Positions 1 to 9,413 of a stretch of 64,000 nt of DNA are shown piece by piece. The stretch is from positions 3,100,001-3,164,000 of the forward strand of contig NZ_CP109598.1 of the NCBI RefSeq assembly GCF_036327775.1. The letters are read 5' to 3'. The stretch is from Streptomyces sp. NBC_01498. Lineage in GTDB: Bacteria > Actinomycetota > Actinomycetes > Streptomycetales > Streptomycetaceae. Each line of letters starts with the position of its first letter. Position 1 is the stretch's first letter. Below the pieces are notes generated by a model. It had not been told where the DNA came from, searched no databases, and was given only the letters and a program-made list of their open reading frames with translations. The translations under genes were made by a program, and so were the position numbers.

Positions 1-1
1 C

Positions 2-1402
2 TGGATCAACGACCTGACGAAGTCCCTCGCCACCCTCGGCACGCTGCTGGGCCTCGCCGGCCACGTCGATGTCGCCCCGTCCTGCTCCCTGCTGCACGTC
101 CCCATCGACGCGGGCGCAGAGCGGGACATCGACCCGGAGATCGCCCGCTGGCTCGCCTTCGCCCGCCAGAAGAGCACCGAGGTCGCCACCCTGGCCCGTG
201 CCCTGGCCGGGGGCACCGGCGCGATCGCCGCCGAACTGGCCGCCAACCGCGCCGCTCTCGCGTCTCGCGCGAACTCCCCCCTGACCCGCGACCCGGCCGT
301 GCGCGCCCGCGCGGCGGCCGTCACCGACGCGGACGCGCGCCGTTCGCAGCCGTACGAGGAACGGACCGCCGCCCAGCGGGCGCATCTGGGGCTGCCGCCG
401 CTGCCCACGACCACCATCGGGTCCTTCCCGCAGACCACGGAGCTGCGCACCGCCCGCGCGGACCTGCGCGCCGGGCGGATCGGCACCGCCGCGTACGAGG
501 ACCGGATCAAGGAGGAGATCCGCGACGTCGTCTCGTTCCAGGAGAAGGCCGGCCTCGACGTCCTGGTGCACGGCGAACCCGAACGCAACGACATGGTCCA
601 GTACTTCGCCGAGCAGCTGAACGGGTACGTCGCCACGCGGCACGGCTGGGTGCAGTCGTACGGAACCCGTTACGTACGTCCCCCGGTCCTCGCCGGGGAC
701 ATCTCGCGCCCGGAGCCGATGACGGTGCGCTGGACGTCGTACGCGCAGTCGCTCACCGACCGCCCCGTCAAGGGGATGCTCACCGGGCCCGTCACGATGC
801 TCGCCTGGTCCTTCGTCCGGGACGACCAGCCGCTCGGCGACACCGCCCGCCAGGTGGCGCTCGCGCTGCGCGACGAGGTGGACGACCTGGAGGGCGCGGG
901 TACGTCCGTGATCCAGGTGGACGAACCGGCGCTGCGTGAGACGCTCCCGCTGCGCGCGGACGGCCGCGCCGCGTATCTGGCGTGGGCGACCGAGTCGTTC
1001 CGGCTGACCACCGCCGGCGTCCGGCCGGACACGCAGATCCACACGCACATGTGCTACGCGGAGTTCGGCGACATCGTCCAGGCCATCGACGATCTCGACG
1101 CGGACGTGATCAGCCTGGAGGCGGCCCGCTCGCACATGCAGGTCGCGGACGAACTCGCCGCGCACGGTTACCCGCGTGAGGCGGGACCGGGCGTGTACGA
1201 CATCCACTCGCCGCGCGTGCCGAGTGCGGCGGAGGCAACGGCCCTGCTGCGCAAGGGACTTGACGCGATCCCGGCCGAGCGGCTGTGGGTGAACCCGGAC
1301 TGCGGTCTCAAGACGCGCGGCTGGCCGGAGGTCCGTACGTCGCTGGAGAACCTGGTCGCGGCGGCCCGCGAGGTCCGCGCGGGGCTCCCGACGGCGGACT
1401 GA
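2..1402 (+). CDS. metE: MetE, cobalamin-independent methionine synthase, C-terminal part (5' end outside window)
   Basis: Cytoplasmic last step of methionine synthesis: transfers the methyl group of 5-methyltetrahydropteroyl-triglutamate to homocysteine without B12. The reading frame is already open at the left edge and runs to TGA, so about 466 residues of the normally about 760-residue protein are present: the inter-domain region and the whole C-terminal catalytic barrel. The zinc and homocysteine site of the family is visible as THMCY (the H-x-C pair), ISLEAARS (the Glu) and [12 protein letters not shown] (the last Cys ligand). [12 protein letters not shown] is the conserved opening of the C-terminal barrel. 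A strong hairpin follows directly after the stop. In streptomycetes metE is often under a B12 riboswitch, but the leader is not in the window. Identification is secure; only the 5' portion is missing because of the window edge, not because of a mutation. Confidence 0.97.
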   Translation, partial: WINDLTKSLATLGTLLGLAGHVDVAPSCSLLHVPIDAGAERDIDPEIARWLAFARQKSTEVATLARALAGGTGAIAAELAANRAALASRANSPLTRDPAVRARAAAVTDADARRSQPYEERTAAQRAHLGLPPLPTTTIGSFPQTTELRTARADLRAGRIGTAAYEDRIKEEIRDVVSFQEKAGLDVLVHGEPERNDMVQYFAEQLNGYVATRHGWVQSYGTRYVRPPVLAGDISRPEPMTVRWTSYAQSLTDRPVKGMLTGPVTMLAWSFVRDDQPLGDTARQVALALRDEVDDLEGAGTSVIQVDEPALRETLPLRADGRAAYLAWATESFRLTTAGVRPDTQIHTHMCYAEFGDIVQAIDDLDADVISLEAARSHMQVADELAAHGYPREAGPGVYDIHSPRVPSAAEATALLRKGLDAIPAERLWVNPDCGLKTRGWPEVRTSLENLVAAAREVRAGLPTAD

Positions 1403-1414
1403 CACGGAGCACCC

Positions 1415-1445
1415 GGTGCGGCCAGGGCGGGGCCCTGGCCGCACC
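1415..1445 (+). terminator. Hairpin terminator after metE
   Basis: Fourteen-base-pair perfect GC-rich stem (arms 1415-1428 and 1432-1445) with a GGG loop, starting 13 bases after the metE stop. There is no T-run, as is usual for streptomycete terminators. Confidence 0.75.
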
Positions 1446-1449
1446 CGGG

Positions 1450-1572
1450 GTACGAACCCCGTCGCACAACTCCCCAGCCGCACAGGGGGTAGGCACTCCC
1501 AGCCGCACAACTCCCCAGCCGCACCTGGGACACAAACCCCCGGTCGCACAACTCCCCGCCCGCACAAGGGGT
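1450..1572. repeat. Three tandem 41-bp imperfect repeats in the metE/GNAT convergent gap
   Basis: The core GCACAACTCCCC recurs at 1464, 1505 and 1546, exactly 41 bases apart, each time followed by a second GCAC-containing half (consensus tail CCGCAC). Since 41 is not a multiple of 3 and the gap lies between two converging genes, the array is non-coding. The rest of the gap up to 1673 is C-rich low-complexity sequence with short CAGGCACC and CCCGCC runs; I see no gene in it. Confidence 0.8.
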
Positions 1573-1673
1573 ACGCCCCCGACCCGGGCGCGCCCGCCCC
1601 CCGGCACCCGCCCCCGGCGCCCGCCACCAAGGCCCCCGCCCCCAGGCACCCAGGCACCCAGGCACCCCGACGG

Positions 1674-2315
1674 TCACACCCCGAACAGCGCCAACGACGG
1701 CTCCAGCCCGTGGAGTTCGACCGGCACCGTGCGGTGCGCCTCCCAGTCCGCGCGCTCCAGGCGCAGCCGCCGCTGCGTACGGGCCTCGCCCCGTACGGAC
1801 ACCACCTCCAGCCCGTCCGGGCGGTAACCGAGCTTCTCCGACACCCGCAGCGACGCCGCGTTGTCGGTCATCGCGCCCGATGTCAGGCAGCGCGCCCCCA
1901 GCCCCTCGAACGCCAGATGCAGCAGGGCCGCCCGCATCTCCGTACCGATGCCGCGCCCCTGGTACGCGCGCCCCAGCCACGAGCCCGACTGCGCCTCGCC
2001 CGTCACCGCGAAGTCCGTCGCGGTCAGATCCTGGCGCCCGACCACCTGGTCCTCGTGGATCACGGCCAGGCTCAGCGTCCAGGCGCCGGGCGACCAGTGG
2101 GCCACGGTGCCGAGCACATGCTGGAACGTCGCCCGTCCCCGCTCCTCCGGGCTCGCGTCGGTCCACGGCACGGAGAACGGCATCCGGTCCTCGTCGTGCA
2201 CCCCGGCGGCGGCGACCGCCGCCAGCTCGGACAGCCGCGTCAGATCGGGAAGCCGCAGCTCAAGGCGGGGCGTGGTGATCCGCAGGCCGTACAGGGGCCA
2301 GAAATGAGGTTCCAT
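1674..2315 (-). CDS. GNAT-family N-acetyltransferase
   Basis: Protein of about 213 residues resembling the RimJ/RimL-type GNAT group, which transfers acetyl from acetyl-CoA to an amino group; the substrate cannot be told from sequence. The opening [18 protein letters not shown] is typical of RimJ/RimL-like enzymes. The acetyl-CoA pyrophosphate loop is seen as [14 protein letters not shown] (Q/R-x-x-G-x-G/A), followed by [17 protein letters not shown], the usual motif B. I chose the ATG at 2315 because the conserved domain starts 12 residues later. The frame stays open to 2408, but a longer protein would overlap the start of the divergent polysaccharide lyase gene. No convincing ribosome-binding site precedes the chosen ATG, so the start is not certain. 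The gene converges on metE and is divergent from the lyase gene. Confidence 0.85.
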   Translation of the reverse strand: MEPHFWPLYGLRITTPRLELRLPDLTRLSELAAVAAAGVHDEDRMPFSVPWTDASPEERGRATFQHVLGTVAHWSPGAWTLSLAVIHEDQVVGRQDLTATDFAVTGEAQSGSWLGRAYQGRGIGTEMRAALLHLAFEGLGARCLTSGAMTDNAASLRVSEKLGYRPDGLEVVSVRGEARTQRRLRLERADWEAHRTVPVELHGLEPSLALFGV

Positions 2316-2376
2316 GAGGAGAGCCTGCCGAACCGGCCACCGGACGTCGAACCAATAACCGAGTCTGGAGAGTCCC

Positions 2377-4962
2377 TTGCCGCTCTCGCGCCGCACCCTG
2401 CTGACCACGCTCCCCGCCTCCGCGCTGCTCGCCCTGGCCGCTCCCCTGCGCGCCCGCGCCGCCGGCCGCCCCCCGATCGGCCCCCGCGCCCATCACCCCG
2501 TGCTCCTCGCCAACACCCTGGCGATCTTCGCTGGCACCGCCGAGTCCAACGCCCGCCCCGAGGCCGCCGCCAAACTCGCCGCCCTCGCCGCCACCGCCCG
2601 CACCCGCCTCGCCGCGCTGGACGGCGCGGGCCCCGGCGAGCTGTTCAAGGGCGTCCCGCTCGGCACGAGCGACACGAACCTCAACGCCTCGTACCAGTAC
2701 CTGTACGAGATCGCCCTCGCCACCCGCGTCCCCGGCCTCCCCGGCGCCCTGGACGTCGTGGACGCCCGGCGCCGCGTGGTCGACGCCCTGGCGCTGCTCC
2801 ACGACACCTACTACGGCGACCAGTCGACGGGCTACTACGGCAACTGGTTCCACTGGGAGATCGGCATCTCCACGAGCGTGAGCCGGACCCTCGTCCTGCT
2901 GAAGGACGAACTGGGCTCCCGGCGGCCTGATCTGACGGGCCGTTACATCGCCTCCATGGACGCCTACTTGCGCAACGGCGAGGACGGCGACGTCGACCTC
3001 GACTCGCGTTTCCACACCGGCGCCAACCTCGCCGACATCACCGCCAACCGCATCCTCCAGGGCGCGGTCACCGGCGACGACGCGCGCGTCACCAAGGCCG
3101 TCGCCGACCAGCTCACCGTGTACGCGACGGTCGACCCGTACGAGCCCCGGCACGGCGTCACGGACGGCTTCTACGCCGACGGCTCCTTCATCCAGCACGC
3201 CTCGGTCGCGTACACCGGTTCTTATGGAAAGGTCCTGCTCACCCGCGCCGTCCAGACCGTCAAGGTCCTCGAAGGCACCGGCCTGACCGACACCGCCGGC
3301 CTGGTCGCCGTCGTCCAGGGCTGGGTGGCCGGCGGCTTCGCGCCGGTCGTCTTCGAGGGCTGGATGATGGAGGCCGTCAAGGGGCGCGGGGTGTCGCGCC
3401 CGGCGAGCGGCTACTCGGACGTCGCCGCCGTCGTGGAGGCCGTGGTCGACCTCTCGGGACACGCGACAGGGCCGGACGCCACGGCCCTCGCGGGGTGGGT
3501 GAAGTACGTACGGGAGACCTCGAAGGCCGCACTCGACCCGGCCGTGTTCGTCTCCCCGGTCAGCGTCGCGCGGTACGCCGACATCCTCGCCGACCCGTCC
3601 GTGCCGGCCCGGGACCTCGGGGAGGCCGCGAGCCACACCGCGTTCAACGCGATGGACCGGACGGTGCACCGGCGGCCCGGCTGGGCGTTCACGCTGTCGC
3701 GCGGCTCGGACCGGATCAGCAAGTACGAGTACATGAGCGGCGAGAACCTGATGCCGTGGTTCCAGGGCGACGGGGCGCACCAGCTGTACCTCGCGGGCCA
3801 GGACCAGACGCTCGCCTTCGGCCTCGACCACTACGTCACCGTCTCGCCGTACCGGCTGGCCGGGGTGACCGCGCCGGTGGAGCCGCGCCGGACGATCCCC
3901 GAGCTGTACGGCACCGCCTGGTACGACAACCCGGAGCGCGGCTTCACGTCGTCGTCCGAGTCGCAGAACACGTACGTCTACTTCCCGCGCGGCACCAACT
4001 CCCTTTCGGGGGGCGCGAGTCTGGGCGCGTACGGCACGGCCTGCCTCGTGCTCGGCGACGACGCCGCGTACGCCGCGAAGCGGGCGGGCGAGCTGCCGGA
4101 CGACTTCACCGCCTACCGGAACGCCACCGCCACCAAGTCCTGGTTCATGTGCGACGACGAGATCGTGGTGCTGGCGGCTGGGGTCGGCGACCCGGCGGGG
4201 CGGGCGGTGACGACGACACTGGACACCCGGATCGCGGCCCCGTCGGACCCGGTCACGGTCACGGGCCGGCTGCGGAACGGCGGCGCCTGGCCGGGCGGGG
4301 AGTCCGGGAGAAACGGTACGGCTCCGGGCCCGGTGTCCTGGCTGCGGTACGCGGACGCCGGGCAGGGCCTCGCGATCGGGTACGTATTCCTGGACGGGCG
4401 GGGTCACGGTGGCGTCCTCCCCACGGTGACGCTCGACACGGTCACCCGGAGCCGACGCGTCGTCCGTACGGCGAATCCCGACACCCCGGTCACGAAACGG
4501 GTGTTCACCCTGTCACTCGATCAACCGGCGGGCGCGCGAACGCTGTCGACGGCCTACGCGCTCGTACCGCACTCCACGGAGCGACAGTTGACGGCGTATC
4601 AGAGCACTCGCCACCCCCTGAAGGTGCTGGCCAACACGTCCCGTGTCCAGGCCGTCGAACACCACGGCCTGGCCCTCCTCGCCGCCAACACCTTCACGCC
4701 CGGCACCCACCACGCGGGCCCCCTGTCCATCGACGGCCCCGCGTCGGTTCTCGTACGGACATCCCCCGACGGCACGGTCACCGTCGCCCTGTCCGACCCG
4801 ACGACGAGGCGGCGCACCGTCTCCCTCACCCTGCGCGGCCGGTGGCTGCGGGCGGTGTCGTCGGACGACGGCGTACGCGTCCGCCACACCCACGCCGGCA
4901 CCCGCGTCGAGGCCCTGACCCATCACACGCACGGCGCCACCCTCACGGCCCGGCTGAGGTAG
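2377..4962 (+). CDS. Secreted polysaccharide lyase family 8 (hyaluronate/chondroitin/xanthan lyase type)
   Basis: Secreted beta-eliminating lyase that cleaves uronic-acid-containing polysaccharides; 861 residues, a normal length for PL8. The start is TTG with GGAG seven bases upstream. It begins a short leader with SRRTLL and a hydrophobic run ending near residue 29, consistent with a Tat signal peptide. The N-terminal alpha/alpha toroid contains NWFHWEIG (156-163). By alignment from memory with the pneumococcal enzyme, the catalytic residues are Asn217 (TGANLAD), His274 and Tyr283 (FIQHASVAYTGSYG). GENLMPWFQGDGAHQLY begins the beta-sandwich half. The exact substrate among hyaluronan, chondroitin or xanthan cannot be read from sequence. 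A hairpin terminator follows, so the gene is probably transcribed alone. Confidence 0.93.
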   Translation: MPLSRRTLLTTLPASALLALAAPLRARAAGRPPIGPRAHHPVLLANTLAIFAGTAESNARPEAAAKLAALAATARTRLAALDGAGPGELFKGVPLGTSDTNLNASYQYLYEIALATRVPGLPGALDVVDARRRVVDALALLHDTYYGDQSTGYYGNWFHWEIGISTSVSRTLVLLKDELGSRRPDLTGRYIASMDAYLRNGEDGDVDLDSRFHTGANLADITANRILQGAVTGDDARVTKAVADQLTVYATVDPYEPRHGVTDGFYADGSFIQHASVAYTGSYGKVLLTRAVQTVKVLEGTGLTDTAGLVAVVQGWVAGGFAPVVFEGWMMEAVKGRGVSRPASGYSDVAAVVEAVVDLSGHATGPDATALAGWVKYVRETSKAALDPAVFVSPVSVARYADILADPSVPARDLGEAASHTAFNAMDRTVHRRPGWAFTLSRGSDRISKYEYMSGENLMPWFQGDGAHQLYLAGQDQTLAFGLDHYVTVSPYRLAGVTAPVEPRRTIPELYGTAWYDNPERGFTSSSESQNTYVYFPRGTNSLSGGASLGAYGTACLVLGDDAAYAAKRAGELPDDFTAYRNATATKSWFMCDDEIVVLAAGVGDPAGRAVTTTLDTRIAAPSDPVTVTGRLRNGGAWPGGESGRNGTAPGPVSWLRYADAGQGLAIGYVFLDGRGHGGVLPTVTLDTVTRSRRVVRTANPDTPVTKRVFTLSLDQPAGARTLSTAYALVPHSTERQLTAYQSTRHPLKVLANTSRVQAVEHHGLALLAANTFTPGTHHAGPLSIDGPASVLVRTSPDGTVTVALSDPTTRRRTVSLTLRGRWLRAVSSDDGVRVRHTHAGTRVEALTHHTHGATLTARLR

Positions 4963-4977
4963 CCCGGCGGGCGAGTC

Positions 4978-5013
4978 ACTGTCCGGAACCGGCCCCTACC
5001 CCTTCCGGACAGT
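4978..5013 (+). terminator. Hairpin terminator after the polysaccharide lyase gene
   Basis: Perfect 11-bp inverted repeat ACTGTCCGGAA / TTCCGGACAGT with a 14-base C-rich loop, 15 bases after the stop codon. Confidence 0.75.
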
Positions 5014-5191
5014 CGCCACCCCGAATTACCCCAAAGTCGTCCCGATCCGGCATTTTCCGGCGCCTTTCGGCCAACGATGCGGCTCCCCGCGGCCCGGAGG
5101 CAACCGGCGGCCCCGGCCCGCGCTCTCACTTCGGGGGACGGGGATCCCACGCAGTCCGCAAGCACTCGGAAAACAGGGAAGACGGGGAAAG

Positions 5192-6892
5192 ATGACCAGT
5201 ACGACTCATGCCCGGCTCCGGCGTTCGGTGACGGCCGCCGCCGCGGCGCTGGCCGTGACCACCGGTGTCGTGGCCGCCGCGCCCGAGGGCGAACCGGCGC
5301 CGGCGATGCCCAGGCTCAGCCTGATCGCCGCGTCCGACTCGCTGACGCTCGACTCCTGGAAGGAGGACCCGGGCGTCTATCTCGACCTCGGCACCTACCT
5401 CACGTCCGAGGGCGGCCCCTTCGAACTCCGGGTGAAGCGCGCCTCGTACAAGGACCCGCTCGTCGTCCAACAGGTCCTGCGCAACGGGGGCACGACCACC
5501 ACCAGGGCGCTTCCGGCGGGGCTGGTGAAGGACTTCTCGGGGCTGCCGGGCTTCGCCGAGATCTCCGTCACCGACACGAACCGGAAGGTCGTGGCCACCC
5601 GGACGGAGAAGTACTGCCCGAACAACGCGGCCGGCCGCATCGACCCGGACGGCCCGTCGAAGTCGACGTACCCGGAGAGCTGCCCGGAGAACCCGTTCAC
5701 CCTCGGCTCGGTGTGGGGCGTCGAGAAGGGCTGGGCGTCCAACACGTACGCCGGTTACGCCTCGGCGCCGGTCAGGCTCGCCGCGGGGAAGTACGTCGCG
5801 AAGGTGACGGTGGCCAAGCGGTACCGGGATCTCTTCGGCATCTCCAGCAAGCCGCTGCTCATCAAGGTGACGGTGCGCGAGCGCAGTTGGGAGGAGACCG
5901 AGGGCGCCGCGCTCCGGAGCGCCCACAGCGGCCACGCCATGACCGGGCACACGGGGCACGGCATGACGCGTCCGAAGGCCCCGGCCGCCCCGACGAGCGG
6001 GGCGGGCCCCTCGTACAACGTGGGTCACGGCCCGCTGATCCCGGCCCCGCCGGCCCTGCCGTGGGCGCTGAAGAAGGCGTCGCTGCGGACGGCGGTGGCA
6101 CCCGTGGGTGACGGGCCGGGCCGTACGGACGGCTCCCGCCAGGCACCGGCCGCCGCGCCCAACGACCGGCGCCCGACCGGCCGGGCGGCGGTCCCGGACG
6201 TACCGAAGCCGGACCTGCGCTCACTGCCCGCGTACGGCATCCGGATCAGCGACGGCGACCAGGACGTCAAGGGCAAGGACTACCTCGCCTTCAGCGCGAA
6301 CGTCTGGAACGCGGGCCCCGCGCAGCTGGTCGTGGACGGCTTCCGCAGTCCCGGCAAGGAACTCATGGACGCCTACCAGTACTTCTACGCCGCGGACGGC
6401 ACCCAGGTCGGCTACACCCCGACCGGCACCATGGAATGGGACCCGCGCCCGGGGCACGAGCACTGGCACTTCACGGACTTCGCCAGCTACCGGCTGCTGA
6501 AGGCTGACCAGAAGGAGCAGGTCCGCAGCGGCAAGGAGGCGTTCTGCCTGGCCAACACGGACGCGGTCGACTACACGGTGGACAACGCCAACTGGCACCC
6601 GGGCAACACCGACCTGGCCACGGCGTGCGGCCAGGAGAACTCCATCTCGGTCCGCGAGGTCCTCGACGTCGGCTCCGGCGACACATACACCCAGGACCTC
6701 CCGGGCCAGTCCTTCGACATCACCAACCTCCCCAACGGCACCTACTACATCCAGGTCCTCGCCAACCCGGAGAACCGCCTCAAGGAAACGAGCCACACGA
6801 ACAACAGCGCACTCCGCAAGATCACCCTGGGCGGCAAACCGGGCGCCCGCACGGTCCAAGTCCCGGCCCACGACCTGGTGAACGCCAACTGA
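5192..6892 (+). CDS. Secreted lysyl-oxidase-like copper amine oxidase
   Basis: Exported protein of 566 residues whose last about 220 residues match the lysyl oxidase catalytic domain, which oxidatively deaminates lysyl side chains using copper and a lysine-tyrosylquinone (LTQ) cofactor. The copper site is the H-x-H-x-H cluster His422/424/426 in GHEHWHFTDF. Compared from memory with human LOX, Lys448 (SGKEAFCL) and Tyr499 (GDTYTQD) sit at the positions of the two residues that form LTQ, so the enzyme should be able to make the cofactor. DITNLPNGTYYIQV and TSHTNNSALR also match the LOX core. A cleavable signal peptide covers about residues 1-30. Residues 31-235 form an unrecognised N-terminal domain. 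A linker at 245-258 is rich in His and Met (GHAMTGHTGHGMT) and may bind copper. GGGGAAAG precedes the ATG. Confidence 0.9.
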   Translation: MTSTTHARLRRSVTAAAAALAVTTGVVAAAPEGEPAPAMPRLSLIAASDSLTLDSWKEDPGVYLDLGTYLTSEGGPFELRVKRASYKDPLVVQQVLRNGGTTTTRALPAGLVKDFSGLPGFAEISVTDTNRKVVATRTEKYCPNNAAGRIDPDGPSKSTYPESCPENPFTLGSVWGVEKGWASNTYAGYASAPVRLAAGKYVAKVTVAKRYRDLFGISSKPLLIKVTVRERSWEETEGAALRSAHSGHAMTGHTGHGMTRPKAPAAPTSGAGPSYNVGHGPLIPAPPALPWALKKASLRTAVAPVGDGPGRTDGSRQAPAAAPNDRRPTGRAAVPDVPKPDLRSLPAYGIRISDGDQDVKGKDYLAFSANVWNAGPAQLVVDGFRSPGKELMDAYQYFYAADGTQVGYTPTGTMEWDPRPGHEHWHFTDFASYRLLKADQKEQVRSGKEAFCLANTDAVDYTVDNANWHPGNTDLATACGQENSISVREVLDVGSGDTYTQDLPGQSFDITNLPNGTYYIQVLANPENRLKETSHTNNSALRKITLGGKPGARTVQVPAHDLVNAN

Positions 6893-6919
6893 CCCGCGGC
6901 AAGACGCAGTTGCTCTTCC

Positions 6920-6947
6920 GGCCCCCGGGGACCCCACCCCGGGGGCC
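6920..6947. terminator. Bidirectional hairpin between the lysyl oxidase and response-regulator genes
   Basis: Perfect 11-bp stem GGCCCCCGGGG / CCCCGGGGGCC with a 6-base loop, centred in the 106-base convergent gap. It can serve both converging genes. Confidence 0.75.
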
Positions 6948-6998
6948 GACGCGTCGCGGCCGGACTCTCCCACGCGCGCGGGACCGGCGAGAGCCGGT

Positions 6999-7673
6999 TC
7001 AGGTGCGCCAGCCGTAGCGGCGCTCGGGCCTGCCGGCGACCCCATACCGCAAGGACACCTCGGCGCGGCCGGTGTCGTGGAAGTGTTCGAGGTAACGGCG
7101 GGCGCTGACCCGGGAGATACCGGCGCGGGCCGCGCACTCGGCGGCGGACAGCGTTCCGTCGGTACCGCCCAGTGTGCGTTCGATCAGGTCCGCGGTCTCC
7201 ACGCTCATGCCCTTCGGCAGCGCGACACTCGATGTCGGCCAGCCGGCCCCGGTCAGGACCCGGTCCACGTCGGCCTGGCCTCGGACGACTGTGGTGAGCA
7301 GGCTGTCGCGCCGGGAGGCGTACCGCTCCAGGCGGGGACGCAGGTCGTCGAATTCGAACGGCTTCAGCAGGTAGTTGACCACCCCCTGGCGGACGGAGCG
7401 GCGGACCGCGTCGACCTCGCGCGAGGCGCTGATCACCATGACGTCACAGTCGTGCCCGGCGATTCGCAGGCGTGGAATGACGTCCAGGCCGAACATGTCC
7501 GGAAGATAGAGGTCGAGCAGGACCAGGTCGGGGAGCAGTTCGCCGACAGCCTTGATCGCCTGCTCGCCGGTGTTCGCCGTGCCGACGACCCGGAAGGGAT
7601 CGACGCGTTCGACGAAGGTCTGGTGCACGCTTGCCACCATGAAGTCGTCGTCGACGATCAGTACGTCGATCAT
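6999..7673 (-). CDS. CitB/DcuR-type response regulator
   Basis: Receiver plus helix-turn-helix regulator of 224 residues, partner of the sensor kinase encoded directly upstream. The receiver domain (1-120) has the acidic pair Asp8/Asp9, the phosphorylation site Asp54 (LLDLYLPD) and Lys104 (LLKPFEF). The C-terminal part (about 165-224) contains SAAECAARAGISRVSARRYL, a winged-helix DNA-binding segment of the CitB/DcuR type. GGAG lies 7 bases before the ATG, and the ATG shares one base with the kinase stop (TGATG), so the two are translationally coupled. Proteins of this class respond to carboxylates such as citrate or C4-dicarboxylates. The divergent neighbour is a tripartite tricarboxylate transporter, which is the obvious candidate target. 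Confidence 0.93.
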   Translation of the reverse strand: MIDVLIVDDDFMVASVHQTFVERVDPFRVVGTANTGEQAIKAVGELLPDLVLLDLYLPDMFGLDVIPRLRIAGHDCDVMVISASREVDAVRRSVRQGVVNYLLKPFEFDDLRPRLERYASRRDSLLTTVVRGQADVDRVLTGAGWPTSSVALPKGMSVETADLIERTLGGTDGTLSAAECAARAGISRVSARRYLEHFHDTGRAEVSLRYGVAGRPERRYGWRT

Positions 7674-9316
7674 CAGGAGGCTCCTTCCGGTATCGCGCCG
7701 GCCAGGTTGCCGACGGACATCCTCGCGGTGAACATGGCGCCGTCGGGCGTGTTGGTAACCGCGATCTCGCCGCCGCGGCGCTCGCAGACGAGCCGGGTGA
7801 GCGCCAGCCCGATGCCGCGCTCCCCCTCTTGGGCAGCCTTCGTGGTGAAGCCGTGCGAGAAGACTTCCTGGGCGAGCTCGGGCGCCACGCCGGGGCCCGA
7901 GTCGCGCACCACGATCTCCACGCTGGACGCGTCCTGCCGCAATTCGACCTCCACCCAGGCATCGTGGGCGTCGTCGCCCGCGACCGCGGCGTCGACGGCG
8001 TTGTCGACGAGGTTGCCGATCACCGTCGCCACGTCCACCGAGTCCTCCGGCGCCAGCCGGCCGAGCGCCGTGTGCTCCGATATGCGCAGCACGACCTTCC
8101 GTTCGGCCGCGAGCGAGGACTTCGCCATCAGCAGAGCACCGACAGCCATGTCCCGGACCCGTCTGGTCAGGGTCAGGTCCAGCGACTGGCGGTGCCGGCT
8201 GAGCGCGCGGACATACCGCACCACCTCGTCGTGCTTACCGATCTGGATCAGCCCGGAAATCGTGTGCAGCTGATTGGCGAACTCGTGGGCCTGCGCGCGC
8301 AGCAGCTCCGCGGAGCTGCGGAATGATCCGATCTCGCGTTCCAGCTGCGCCAGTTCGGTGCGGTCCCGCAAGGTCGTGACCGAGCCGAGCCGGCGGCCGT
8401 CCTTGGTGACGGTCATCCGGTTCATCACCAGCACCCGGCCCCGGCGTATGACGACCTCGTCGCGCCGCTCGGCCGTGTCACCGGGAGACCGGGCGAGCAC
8501 GTCGTGCAGTCGGCCCTCGATCCGGAGGTCGGCCAGACTCATCCCCACACAGTGCTCGGGCAGGTCGAGCAACCGCCTGCCGACATCGTTCACCAGTGTG
8601 AGCCGGAACTGCGGGTCGAGGGCGATCACGCCCTCCGCGATCCCGTACAGCATCGCCTCGCGATGCTCGGCGAGCCCCGCGATCTCGCGTGGCTCCAGAC
8701 CGAGGGTCTGGCGTTTGGTACGCCGGGCCAGCAGCCACGATCCGATCAGGCCGAGCCCGCTCGCGATGCCGAGGTAGGCGAGCAGGTACGACGACGCGCC
8801 ACTCAGCCGCTGCCAGATCGTCGGTGACGACTCACCGATCATCACCATGCCGAGATGCCGGCCGAGATCGGGTTGAGCCGATTTGAGCACCGGCACCTGG
8901 GCCACCAGCTGGTGGACACCGTCCAGGACCAGCTCGCCCGACCAGCCGCGGGCCTCGGCGACGCCGGGGCCGAGCGACAACCGCGTACCGATCAGCGTGG
9001 GATTCGTGGAGCTGACGATCCTGCCGCGGCTGTCGGCGACCGTCACGGAGGTGACGACGGACTGAGTCCGGGTGGCCTGGACGAGCGGGGCGAGCGTCTC
9101 GCCCGGCGCCGGCCGGCCGAGCTGGCTGGACACCAAGGGGTTGCCGGCCAGCTGCTCGGCCAGCGCGGTGACACGGCGTCCTTCGACGCGGTCGAAGGTC
9201 GCTTCCGACTGGGCCAGCGAGACGGCGGCGACCGCCAGCAGCACCACGACGACGATGGCGAGCTGGAGTACCAACAGCTCGCCCGCGAGGGTATGGCGGC
9301 GGAATGTGACGACCAC
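7673..9316 (-). CDS. CitA/DcuS-type sensor histidine kinase
   Basis: Membrane sensor kinase of about 547 residues. The order is TM1 (LLVLQLAIVVVVLLAVAAV), a periplasmic PAS/Cache-like sensor of about 130 residues, TM2 (YLLAYLGIASGLGLIGSWLL), a cytoplasmic PAS domain, and then the histidine kinase. The phospho-acceptor His lies in AQAHEFANQLHTISGL, the short H-box typical of the CitA/DcuS group. The ATP-binding N-box is NLVDNAVDAA, with G-boxes DSGPGV and GIGLALTRLV. The frame is open far upstream, into and past the divergent tctC start. I therefore chose the GTG at 9316, just before the first membrane segment; an in-frame TTG lies 8 codons further upstream. Neither has a strong ribosome-binding site, so the start is tentative. 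It is likely to sense a tri- or dicarboxylate imported by the adjacent Tct system. Confidence 0.9.
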   Translation of the reverse strand: MVVTFRRHTLAGELLVLQLAIVVVVLLAVAAVSLAQSEATFDRVEGRRVTALAEQLAGNPLVSSQLGRPAPGETLAPLVQATRTQSVVTSVTVADSRGRIVSSTNPTLIGTRLSLGPGVAEARGWSGELVLDGVHQLVAQVPVLKSAQPDLGRHLGMVMIGESSPTIWQRLSGASSYLLAYLGIASGLGLIGSWLLARRTKRQTLGLEPREIAGLAEHREAMLYGIAEGVIALDPQFRLTLVNDVGRRLLDLPEHCVGMSLADLRIEGRLHDVLARSPGDTAERRDEVVIRRGRVLVMNRMTVTKDGRRLGSVTTLRDRTELAQLEREIGSFRSSAELLRAQAHEFANQLHTISGLIQIGKHDEVVRYVRALSRHRQSLDLTLTRRVRDMAVGALLMAKSSLAAERKVVLRISEHTALGRLAPEDSVDVATVIGNLVDNAVDAAVAGDDAHDAWVEVELRQDASSVEIVVRDSGPGVAPELAQEVFSHGFTTKAAQEGERGIGLALTRLVCERRGGEIAVTNTPDGAMFTARMSVGNLAGAIPEGAS

Positions 9317-9413
9317 AATTAACTCAATCTTCAATGCCGACACAACACAGACGTGGTATCCGGCGAGTCGCACAATCATGGCCTCCGACTGCCGGAAGAG
9401 AAAGAGACAAGCC

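Noticed and set aside
2260..4407. 715-codon minus-strand open frame opposite the polysaccharide lyase
   Set aside because: Antisense shadow of PL8, which has its catalytic residues in order on the plus strand.
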